The notes under the pieces were generated by a model. It saw only the letters and a list, made by a program, of their open reading frames with translations, was not told the origin of the DNA and did no database searches. A DNA stretch of 5,457 nucleotides. Origin: Undibacterium sp. (GTDB lineage: Bacteria > Pseudomonadota > Gammaproteobacteria > Burkholderiales > Burkholderiaceae). Position 1 is the stretch's first letter, and each line of letters opens with the position of its first letter. Made by a program: the position numbers and the translations under genes. The stretch covers positions 1-5,457 of the forward strand of contig JACMRF010000120.1 in the NCBI GenBank assembly GCA_014376575.1, read 5' to 3'. Of the stretch, positions 1 to 5,457 are shown piece by piece.

Positions 1-123
1 CGGAATTTTCGCGAGTTGTGCATGGAGCTGAGCAAGGTTTTTCTCCAAGTAGGGCGCTCGATTCCATGTCGGAATTGCTATGGTTAAAAGCGGTACCGCA
101 GATAATGAAATAGTTTGATTCAT
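1..123 (-). CDS. Family 2 glycosyltransferase, N-terminal 41 codons only (cut by left edge)
   Basis: Read on the minus strand from the ATG at 123, the frame stays open for 41 codons to the window edge. The translation starts MNQTISLSAVPLLTIAIPTW and continues NRAPYLEKNLAQL. A hydrophobic beta strand followed by I-P-T-[WY]-N-R-x-x-Y-L-E-x-x-L at residues 18-30 is the classic N-terminus of GT-A fold family 2 glycosyltransferases. There the strand and following loop form the start of the nucleotide-sugar pocket; W20 replaces the more common Tyr. The DxD motif and acceptor domain lie outside the window, so donor and acceptor cannot be named. It begins 7 bases after the flippase stop codon with no clear Shine-Dalgarno sequence, suggesting translational coupling. 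By context it adds a sugar to the lipid-linked repeat unit on the cytoplasmic side of the inner membrane. Family call is confident; specificity is unknown. Confidence 0.85.
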   Translation of the reverse strand, partial: MNQTISLSAVPLLTIAIPTWNRAPYLEKNLAQLHAQLAKIP

Positions 124-130
124 CGATTTA

Positions 131-1471
131 TTATTTACCAGGTTGTGGAAAAGCCATTCCACTGAATATTAGAATACCGGCCAGTATAATAATTAACCAA
201 GGCGGCTTCGCACCCCATTGCTTCCGAGCCCCTAACCACACAGCGAATGATTTCATTGCAATTTGGATTGGAAAACCCAGAAAAATCCCAATCGAACCAA
301 AAAATAGCATGCATGCTATCCAAGCAAACAGTCCTGCAATACCCGACCAAACAGCAAGTCGCATCAAACTGTGTCCTCGGTTAGATACAAAATAATAATT
401 CTGCCCATGCCACCAAGGGATGCAAACTATATAACCCAGAAACAATAAAGCCAATTCAAATCGAAAGTTACCGTAAAAGACCAGATTACCGCCAACGACA
501 TAGGTAAGCCATGGCAGCAGCGCGACAACCAATGCACTGGTTGCCCCAAGAACAAGAGCCAGTATGGCAAAAAAATTTCGATTTTGCCGTTCCGCTTCTA
601 CCCGCTTTCCCTCATTAAAGAGATGGTAAAACCGGGGAGCCCAGACCATGTTCATCGACGATGCAACCATTTGAGCGATGGAGGAAACCGTGAACAAAAA
701 AGTATAACGCGCGACATCGATTGAATCAAACCTACCATCGATAACCAGGTTCATGCCGTAACCACTTAGCCATCCAAAGATACCCATGATTGCAAATGGC
801 AGTATGGCCAGAACATCTCGTCGCACATGCCTCGTACGTGGAATAGGTCCGGTATAGCTTTGACCACTGATTAAGAGAAAAAAAAGTGTGAAACCAGCAC
901 CGACTAAAGCAAAACCAAAGACCGCTTCGAGGCTCTTGGCCCACCATACGCCAAGCATGAGCCCCACGATACTGGCTAGCGGCACACCGGCACTTGACAA
1001 CAAAGATGGCCCATGCCGCTCTTCGACGCGTTGGAATCCGGCCTGCAACGTTCCAAACGCAACGACTGCGCCCAACAAAATCGCAAATATTGCAGGAGTC
1101 GCAATTCCTTTTGAACTAGCTATCAAGAACGCTGGTATCCCAATCAAAATCAACGCGAGGCTTGCAGTAACGATGAAAAAGCCAGCGACTCTTTTAAAAA
1201 GTACGCGTCGACGCACACCCGGCGAATATAAAGCAAGCCTGCCAGCCGTAATTTCGCCGAGCCCAGATGCCGCGAAGGTGCCCATGGCACTCTGCATCGC
1301 ATAGAGCATCCCGAAGTTTGCAAAAGAAGCTGGAGGCAAGACCATCGCCAAGATTACGACAACCGCAGCGTTAGCACCTTTAACAAGCGAATTGGTAACG
1401 GTGAATGCAACCGACCAGAATAAAAGACGTTTAGCAGTCACAACATGAAACCGAAGACTTAAAAAAACCAA
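131..1471 (-). CDS. wzx: Wzx-type O-antigen/capsule repeat-unit flippase
   Basis: A 446-aa, very hydrophobic protein with about 12 predicted membrane helices, for example near residues 16-45, 95-118, 126-142, 158-176, 183-202, 219-236, 300-322, 338-356, 370-392 and 425-440. Length and helix pattern fit the polysaccharide transporter family (Wzx/RfbX, MOP superfamily), which flips undecaprenyl-diphosphate-linked repeat units across the inner membrane. Charged cytoplasmic stretches such as RRRVLFKR (87-94), PRTRHVRRD (211-219) and EGKRVEAERQNR (287-298) separate helix blocks. No single diagnostic motif exists, so the call rests on topology, length and neighbours (wzy, glycosyltransferases). The start is uncertain: the frame has no ATG near its beginning. 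The first usable codon is TTG at 1471, and GTG at 1441 would remove ten residues; neither has a good Shine-Dalgarno sequence. The gene lies 70 bases after the methyltransferase and 7 bases before the GT2 gene. GC is about 50%, above wzy. Confidence 0.82.
   Translation of the reverse strand: MVFLSLRFHVVTAKRLLFWSVAFTVTNSLVKGANAAVVVILAMVLPPASFANFGMLYAMQSAMGTFAASGLGEITAGRLALYSPGVRRRVLFKRVAGFFIVTASLALILIGIPAFLIASSKGIATPAIFAILLGAVVAFGTLQAGFQRVEERHGPSLLSSAGVPLASIVGLMLGVWWAKSLEAVFGFALVGAGFTLFFLLISGQSYTGPIPRTRHVRRDVLAILPFAIMGIFGWLSGYGMNLVIDGRFDSIDVARYTFLFTVSSIAQMVASSMNMVWAPRFYHLFNEGKRVEAERQNRNFFAILALVLGATSALVVALLPWLTYVVGGNLVFYGNFRFELALLFLGYIVCIPWWHGQNYYFVSNRGHSLMRLAVWSGIAGLFAWIACMLFFGSIGIFLGFPIQIAMKSFAVWLGARKQWGAKPPWLIIILAGILIFSGMAFPQPGK
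304..319. repeat. Perfect 16-base palindrome inside wzx
   Basis: The sequence ATAGCATGCATGCTAT equals its own reverse complement. It lies within the coding region near codons for A-C-M-L (residues 386-389), in a membrane helix of the flippase. No loop, flanking direct repeat or other copy was seen, so no role is assigned. About 0.08 perfect 16-base palindromes are expected by chance in a random window of this length. Confidence 0.3.
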
Positions 1472-1486
1472 ATTTTTAGTAGTTTT

Positions 1487-1510
1487 ACAGAGGACTGATT
1501 AATTCTCTGT
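1487..1510 (-). other. Short inverted repeat in the leader of the flippase gene
   Basis: On the minus strand ACAGAG and CTCTGT form a perfect 6-base-pair inverted repeat around a 12-base A/T-rich loop, ending 15 bases before the TTG start of the flippase gene. A competing pairing, GGAC (1512-1509) with GTCC (1495-1492), overlaps it. No run of T follows on either strand, so it is not a rho-independent terminator. It could weakly affect translation of the flippase, or be chance. Confidence 0.2.
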
Positions 1511-1541
1511 CCGAGAAGCAAAGAGTAAAAAATATCAATCC

Positions 1542-2282
1542 CTACATTTTCTTCTTGCATACCACTGTTAACGCACCTGACCAAAAACTTGGAAAATGCC
1601 TACGCAAAAATTCCAATCCAAGCCATTTATACTTATCCCCATAACCAGTCCATTTAATTGGCTCCCACCCGCAATCTCTTAACAAAATATCTAATGATTG
1701 CTTTGTAAATGTATGAATGTGCCATCCATCCCAGCCAGCTTTTCGCCAATTTCCAACCGGCTCTCCTCCACCAGTGATGGGCTGCTTCCCAAGAAAAAGC
1801 TGAATTACATGTTTTATATATCCGTAGTTTGGTACGCTTATTATGAATACTGAATCGGGCGCCGCTATTCTATGCAACTCATCAAGTACAACATACGGAT
1901 TAAGAACATGTTCAATGGTATCAAGCGATAAAATTACATCAATAGAATTGTCAGCGATCTTGGGCAGTTGATCATCGTCTGGCGTCGTAAGTACTAACTT
2001 ATTACGCAGCACATCACTTTTTAAACTCATCTCACTCCACACCACCTGAACATTGGCGAGCGCCCTCTCACTGATATCCACCCCAATCAACGATGTAAAA
2101 CGATTTTCCAACGCCAACGATAGCAGTAGTGAACCAGATCCACACCCATACTCAAGAACGCTTCCAGAAAGATCCGACATGAGTGGATAAATAGTCAAAT
2201 CACGCCCCCTCATGCCAAGCCTGGGATCCCAGAACCTGGAAGCGTCTTCCTCGTAAAACTGTTTTAATTGCTCATTACTCAT
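1542..2282 (-). CDS. Class I SAM-dependent methyltransferase
   Basis: A 246-aa soluble protein with a Rossmann-like methyltransferase core (Methyltransf_11/23 type, like UbiG and MetW). Motif I is VLEYGCGSG at 42-50, the glycine-rich SAM-binding loop. The acidic residue closing strand 2, which normally binds the SAM ribose, is D69 in LIGVDIS. Motif IV and the following helix are ILSLDTIEHVLNP at 117-129. After the next strand comes SVPNYGYIKH (149-158), then WHIHTFTKQSLDILLRDCGWEP (187-208), a C-terminal pattern common in this group. In a polysaccharide locus it probably methylates a sugar of the repeat unit or caps a chain. The sequence does not show the acceptor, and a small-molecule substrate cannot be excluded. 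The ATG at 2282 is preceded by a weak AGG ten bases upstream. It follows wzy by 59 bases, with no terminator seen between, so cotranscription is likely. GC is near 42% in the line counted. Confidence 0.88.
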   Translation of the reverse strand: MSNEQLKQFYEEDASRFWDPRLGMRGRDLTIYPLMSDLSGSVLEYGCGSGSLLLSLALENRFTSLIGVDISERALANVQVVWSEMSLKSDVLRNKLVLTTPDDDQLPKIADNSIDVILSLDTIEHVLNPYVVLDELHRIAAPDSVFIISVPNYGYIKHVIQLFLGKQPITGGGEPVGNWRKAGWDGWHIHTFTKQSLDILLRDCGWEPIKWTGYGDKYKWLGLEFLRRHFPSFWSGALTVVCKKKM

Positions 2283-2341
2283 AACGAATTAACCTAAAAA
2301 CTTTTCGTAAATTGAAACCCTCAGCATTCCTTGATAGTTAT

Positions 2342-3556
2342 TCAAAGAGTCCTGGCAGTTGTGACGTCAGATTTTATATGGCCACAAGTCATTGTTTTGG
2401 CTTTAGAAAATGAACGCAAATAAGATTCATTCATTCCTATCAAAAAAGCAAGTAAAAATGCACCTTGGGACTCTTTGAAAGTTTCGTGAAAGAAACCATA
2501 AATCAAAATCCCGATAAAACCCCAAAAAAGATCGCGATACTGCGACCACAAAAATCGTAGCAGACGATATTCCAAATAAAGATATCCTGCGAATCCAATA
2601 AATCCGGTTCTGAATAAAATATCCGTGTATTGATTGTGAGCAGAACCTGCATCAATGACAGTTAAAATCCATGGGCCTAAATAACCAGATCCAGTCAACG
2701 GATTTTCCAAAACATATGTCAATATATGACGTAAGATTTCAAGTCGGATACCTTCCGAGGTTTCCGGATTGAGTATATCGGCACCACCTCCACCAAAAAA
2801 CCAACGCTCGAAGATCCGCTCATTAAAAAATTCAAACACAAACGGAAATAGGTAAGCAAGCAAAATAATAACAGCAAATGTACCCAAGACGCCTGTTATT
2901 CCTTTGACAAAGTACTTAAGGCCTGGTCGCCTAATCCATTGAAATAATGCATAAATAAAATATAACGCACTACCTAATAATAAAGTAACAATAGATGCGC
3001 GAGAGAAAGTTAGCATTATCCCAACAAACAAAAGTACCATACCACCTATTCGTGCCGTTTTTTGCAATCTCGATTTTACAGGAAAGAAGAAAAGTAGGGC
3101 AAATGCCGCAAGAGAAACAAAACCGAATCGCTGCGAACCGACCACATCTTTGGCGTCGTATCCTAACAAGTTACCCCCAGAAAGAAAAAATAGAATAATG
3201 GAGTTTAGTGAAAAGGCACAACTTATGCAAATTAATGCCCACTTGAAAGCCTTGATCATCTCGTCGTCTATCTGTATAACGGCATAGGCGAAGATAGTCA
3301 TAAAAATTAGAAAGCTTTGAATGCGTCGAATTGCATGCGCAGTACTATCTGCTGTATTCCAAAAAATTCCTATTAAAAAAATTAAAACATACAAAATAAT
3401 TAATAGAGTAAGGTTGTTAGAAGTTGAGTAAAATTTGCGGTCTCGGAAAACAAAAAAAATGGGTACCAAAATAAAGCTGTAGTTGACACTAATCCCATCA
3501 ATATCGATAGGATATAGAAAGCCAAGAAAAAATAACGTTAGAAAAAATAATCTCAT
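2342..3556 (-). CDS. wzy: Wzy-type O-antigen/capsule polymerase (Wzy_C / O-antigen ligase fold)
   Basis: A 404-aa integral membrane protein with about 10-12 hydrophobic helices. It carries the Wzy_C signature: TFSRAS at the end of a helix (183-188), then a large periplasmic loop (about 240-312). The loop holds EGIRLEILRH (268-277), NPLTGSGYLG (285-294) and AHNQYTDILFRTG (306-318). In Wzy and WaaL families a loop arginine and the His of the H-N-x-[YF] motif (H307 here) are functionally important. Wzy joins repeat units on undecaprenyl diphosphate at the periplasmic face. WaaL ligases share this fold, but they usually sit with core-oligosaccharide genes, and a Wzx gene is nearby, so Wzy is favoured. 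I chose the ATG at 3556, two bases after the TAA of the upstream gene (TAATTATG). A TTG at 3571 would add five residues and overlap that gene by 13 bases. This is the most A+T-rich gene in the window. Confidence 0.85.
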   Translation of the reverse strand: MRLFFLTLFFLGFLYPIDIDGISVNYSFILVPIFFVFRDRKFYSTSNNLTLLIILYVLIFLIGIFWNTADSTAHAIRRIQSFLIFMTIFAYAVIQIDDEMIKAFKWALICISCAFSLNSIILFFLSGGNLLGYDAKDVVGSQRFGFVSLAAFALLFFFPVKSRLQKTARIGGMVLLFVGIMLTFSRASIVTLLLGSALYFIYALFQWIRRPGLKYFVKGITGVLGTFAVIILLAYLFPFVFEFFNERIFERWFFGGGGADILNPETSEGIRLEILRHILTYVLENPLTGSGYLGPWILTVIDAGSAHNQYTDILFRTGFIGFAGYLYLEYRLLRFLWSQYRDLFWGFIGILIYGFFHETFKESQGAFLLAFLIGMNESYLRSFSKAKTMTCGHIKSDVTTARTL

Positions 3557-3558
3557 AA

Positions 3559-4827
3559 TTACGAATGGCAAGTCCGGATTAATTCATCCACTATTTCCCC
3601 GACCCTTTCCGGCATGTCTTCTACAGGAAGAGGTCCGACATTTTCCATAGTCCAGTTATGAATTTTCTCCGAACTTATCGTCAATCTTTCTTCTGCAAGC
3701 AAGGCTTGAACATTCGCTATATCTTTCAGGAATCTGGCTCTGGGATAGCTGGTTAAGACCGTACCGTACTGCTGCTCGGCAAGTTTTCCGTATTGAGCTA
3801 AAAGCAAAGGTAAGCCCATCAAGGCGGGAATCATCGATGCCGAGGACGGTTCCACGATCGCGGCGGTAGCAGTCTTCAACCGCGAGACGAATTCCTCTTT
3901 CTCGCAGAGTTCAATGCCCATGCGGTGGAGACGTTCAGGCACGCCCGTGCGGAAATGTGCAGGGTGCAACTTGACTACAAGCTGGAAACCCTGTTGCATA
4001 ACTATCTTATTGGTTGTATTTAGGTGGTCTGCAAAGTCTCCAGCACCATCGAAAACTGCCCCTGCCTCGATCAATGCTGTATCGATGTAAATGATATCTT
4101 TCCTTGCCTCCTGAGTAGAGAGGAGGCAACACCCGATTAATTGATTCTCCAGGCCAAAGGCAATCAGATCTGGATTCCCGACAGCATGAACCGATTCGTG
4201 AGTGAGCCCATAGCGTTGAACCGCGTGGGGAATGTCGGCATTGGTGAACACACAGCAAGCTGATGTTGATGCGTCCGGCGCAGCTTTACTCGAATAACTT
4301 GTGCCTGTGATCTTGCGCCGAATGTCATTCACAAGCCAAGTCCAATCATTCCATGAAGCATCTGTTTCTCGTAACGCCCTAGCATAATTCGGAAGGATGC
4401 GGAGAATATTGGTCGAAAATCTAGTGCGGGCGAGGGCGAATTGATTGCGCCAGTTGACGGGGTTCAGCCGCTTTAAGGCTGTACTTTGAACATTGACGAG
4501 TCCGTGGTAAAGGTGAACCGTGGGTACCCCAAGTGCCCGGCAGTATCGATTAAATGCCCGGTGAGCGAACGCCTGCATCGAAAAAAACAATACTGCCTCG
4601 GGTCTCTCTTGCAGGAGAATTTCTTTGAAAGATAAACCGTCGTAATAGGCTATATCTCTCACTAAAAGCTTTCCAATATTTTCCTCCAAAGGTCGATTTG
4701 GATCATGCCCCCATGATCCAACGTGAATTAGGATTAATTTAAATCCCCGTCGCTCAAAATCCGAGACCAGGCGCTCAAAATGATGCGCGCCTTGAGTCCA
4801 ACTATCAAATCCGATAATGGTTCGCAT
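3559..4827 (-). CDS. GT-B glycosyltransferase with HP and SS motifs; candidate pseudaminic acid transferase
   Basis: A 422-aa soluble protein with the two-domain layout of GT-B glycosyltransferases. The N-terminal domain holds VPTVHLYHGLVNVQ (101-114), resembling the HG loop of capsule and CDP-glycerol-type transferases. The domain junction has VHAVGNPD (213-220), a 'GNP' signature. The C-terminal domain holds VVKLHPAH (284-291) and VEPSSASMIPALMGLP (325-340). An HP motif followed by an SS motif is the nucleotide-binding pattern known from bacterial polysialyltransferases (GT38), and HP also occurs in KpsC/KpsS-type Kdo transferases; both use CMP-activated nonulosonic or ulosonic acids. Lying 18 bases after pseI, it is inferred to transfer pseudaminic acid from CMP-Pse to the growing repeat unit at the cytoplasmic face. 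A glycerophosphate or other sugar transferase remains possible. The ATG at 4827 has a weak GGAT nine bases upstream. GT-B family confidence is high; donor confidence is moderate. Confidence 0.72.
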   Translation of the reverse strand: MRTIIGFDSWTQGAHHFERLVSDFERRGFKLILIHVGSWGHDPNRPLEENIGKLLVRDIAYYDGLSFKEILLQERPEAVLFFSMQAFAHRAFNRYCRALGVPTVHLYHGLVNVQSTALKRLNPVNWRNQFALARTRFSTNILRILPNYARALRETDASWNDWTWLVNDIRRKITGTSYSSKAAPDASTSACCVFTNADIPHAVQRYGLTHESVHAVGNPDLIAFGLENQLIGCCLLSTQEARKDIIYIDTALIEAGAVFDGAGDFADHLNTTNKIVMQQGFQLVVKLHPAHFRTGVPERLHRMGIELCEKEEFVSRLKTATAAIVEPSSASMIPALMGLPLLLAQYGKLAEQQYGTVLTSYPRARFLKDIANVQALLAEERLTISSEKIHNWTMENVGPLPVEDMPERVGEIVDELIRTCHS

Positions 4828-4845
4828 TGTTAATTTATCCGTCGA

Positions 4846-5457
4846 TTAGCCAATCAGGCCCCAGCTTATCGCCGTGTACTGCTTCACATCTCTGTTGACC
4901 TTGCGGTTCAGGATCGCCTCGTAATGCTTCGGTGGCAGGCCAAAGCCGGGGCGAACACTTCGAATCGCATCTGGCGTTATCAGATCGCCAGCCCTTAAGT
5001 CCTTGACGAAATACAACGATCGTCTGAACTTCACATTCCCTTGCTCGCTAGACTTACGTCCATGGTCGACCTTCCCTAGTGCTTGCCATGCGGTTCGTGC
5101 ACCCTGGCACAGCGCAACGAGTTCAACAGGCTCCAGCGAAAAACTATCGTCTGGACCGCCACCCTTGCGATCAAGAGTAAAGTGCTTTTCAATGATCGAG
5201 GCACCCATTGCCACGCTGGTGATGGCGGTGGTGTTGTCGAGGGTGTGATCCGACAAGCCGGTGACCAGGCCAAAGCGCTGGATCATGTCGGGGATGGTGC
5301 GCAGGTTGTAGTCTTCTGCCGGTGCGGGGTAGCCGCTGACGCAGTGCAGGATGGCCAGCTCTTTGCAGCCGCCTTCGCGGGCGGCATTGATGGCTTCGTG
5401 AATCTCCTGGGCATCGGCCATGCCGGTGGAAATGATCATGGGCTTGCCGGTACTGGC
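4846..5457 (-). CDS. pseI: Pseudaminic acid synthase PseI, C-terminal 203 residues (5' end beyond right edge)
   Basis: The frame is open to the edge and reads ASTGKPMIISTGMA there, so the ATG at 5439 is internal and the gene continues outside; full members are about 350 aa. PseI condenses a 2,4-diacetamido-2,4,6-trideoxy-L-altrose with phosphoenolpyruvate to give Pse5Ac7Ac in the cytoplasm. Visible in fragment numbering are the NeuB-type barrel motifs STGMA (10-14), LHCVSGYP (37-44), SDHT (69-72) and IIEKHFTLDR (88-97). H71 and H92 are 21 residues apart, matching the two metal-binding histidines of meningococcal NeuB. A C-terminal SAF (antifreeze-like) domain spans about 145-203, including RSVRPGFGLPP. 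GGGPDDSFSLEP (99-110) is typical of PseI, whereas NeuB and LegI usually have a GPDH-A-SL form, so PseI is preferred. It is the first gene of the visible operon and is richer in GC than those downstream. Confidence 0.9.
   Translation of the reverse strand, partial: ASTGKPMIISTGMADAQEIHEAINAAREGGCKELAILHCVSGYPAPAEDYNLRTIPDMIQRFGLVTGLSDHTLDNTTAITSVAMGASIIEKHFTLDRKGGGPDDSFSLEPVELVALCQGARTAWQALGKVDHGRKSSEQGNVKFRRSLYFVKDLRAGDLITPDAIRSVRPGFGLPPKHYEAILNRKVNRDVKQYTAISWGLIG

Noticed and set aside
888..1304. Plus-strand open frame of 138 codons opposite the flippase gene
   Set aside because: It is fully inside wzx on the opposite strand and rich in Pro, Ala, Lys and Thr as expected of an antisense shadow. 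It has no recognisable domain or ribosome site.
1487..1512. Possible rho-independent terminator between the methyltransferase and flippase genes
   Set aside because: The stem is only six base pairs with a 12-base loop, and no T-tract follows it on either strand.
2283..2341. Possible internal promoter in the 59-base gap before the methyltransferase
   Set aside because: The gap is A/T-rich, but I could not place a convincing -35/-10 pair with normal spacing.
2342..3556. Assignment of the polymerase as WaaL O-antigen ligase
   Set aside because: The fold and loop motifs are shared, so sequence alone cannot exclude it. Its position between glycan-assembly genes and near a flippase favours Wzy.
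3862..3870. GGCGGTAGC on the plus strand, matching the core of the JUMPstart/ops element that recruits RfaH to polysaccharide operons
   Set aside because: It lies antisense inside the GT-B gene, where it simply encodes Thr-Ala-Thr-Ala codons on the minus strand. No operon follows it on the plus strand, and it continues AGT rather than the usual GTG-like extension.
4007..4258. Minus-strand open frame of 83 codons inside the GT-B gene
   Set aside because: It is an alternative frame wholly within a gene with clear family motifs, and its translation resembles no protein family.
5003..5248. Overlapping open frames on both strands (plus 5003-5248, minus 5076-5273) within pseI
   Set aside because: Both are shadows of the well-supported pseI frame, favoured by its high GC content.
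4846..5457. Assignment of the synthase as sialic acid (NeuB) or legionaminic acid (LegI) synthase
   Set aside because: The GGGPDDSFSLEP segment and the RRSLYFVKD...RSVRPGFGLPP pattern of the SAF domain fit PseI better than the GPDH-A-SL pattern usual in NeuB and LegI. A profile comparison over the full-length protein would settle it.

Overview
The window is a stretch of a surface-polysaccharide (O-antigen or capsule) locus, probably from a gammaproteobacterium. All six genes lie on the minus strand, so transcription runs from the high-coordinate end to the low one. The lineage is inferred from the character of the PseI-like protein and the mosaic base composition; nothing here fixes a genus. 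There is no stretch over 300 bases without a gene, and I see no RNA gene, mobile element, CRISPR array or rho-independent terminator.

In order of transcription: (1) the 3' two-thirds or so of pseI, pseudaminic acid synthase, running off the right edge; (2) a 422-aa GT-B-fold glycosyltransferase with HP and SS motifs like those of polysialyl- and Kdo-type transferases, here proposed as the pseudaminic acid transferase; (3) a Wzy-type polymerase with about a dozen membrane segments; (4) a class I SAM-dependent methyltransferase; (5) a Wzx-type flippase; (6) the first 41 codons of a family 2 glycosyltransferase, cut by the left edge. Gaps between genes are 18, 2, 59, 70 and 7 bases, which fits one operon.

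Together they fit a Wzx/Wzy-dependent pathway. PseI condenses a 6-deoxy-altrose derivative with phosphoenolpyruvate to make pseudaminic acid. After CMP activation by an enzyme outside the window, a transferase adds it to a lipid-linked repeat unit. GT2 enzymes add other sugars, the methyltransferase may decorate one, Wzx flips the unit and Wzy polymerises it in the periplasm. The earlier pse genes (pseB, pseC, pseH, pseG, pseF) are expected beyond the right edge but are not visible.

Base composition is strongly mosaic. The part of pseI nearest the right edge is about 60-65% GC and the rest about 48-58%. The GT-B and wzx genes are near 50%, the methyltransferase near 42%, and parts of wzy fall to 17-27% (hand counts of 60-base lines). 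This is usual for serotype loci assembled by horizontal transfer. I found no clearly undescribed system. The most useful lead is the candidate pseudaminyltransferase next to pseI.
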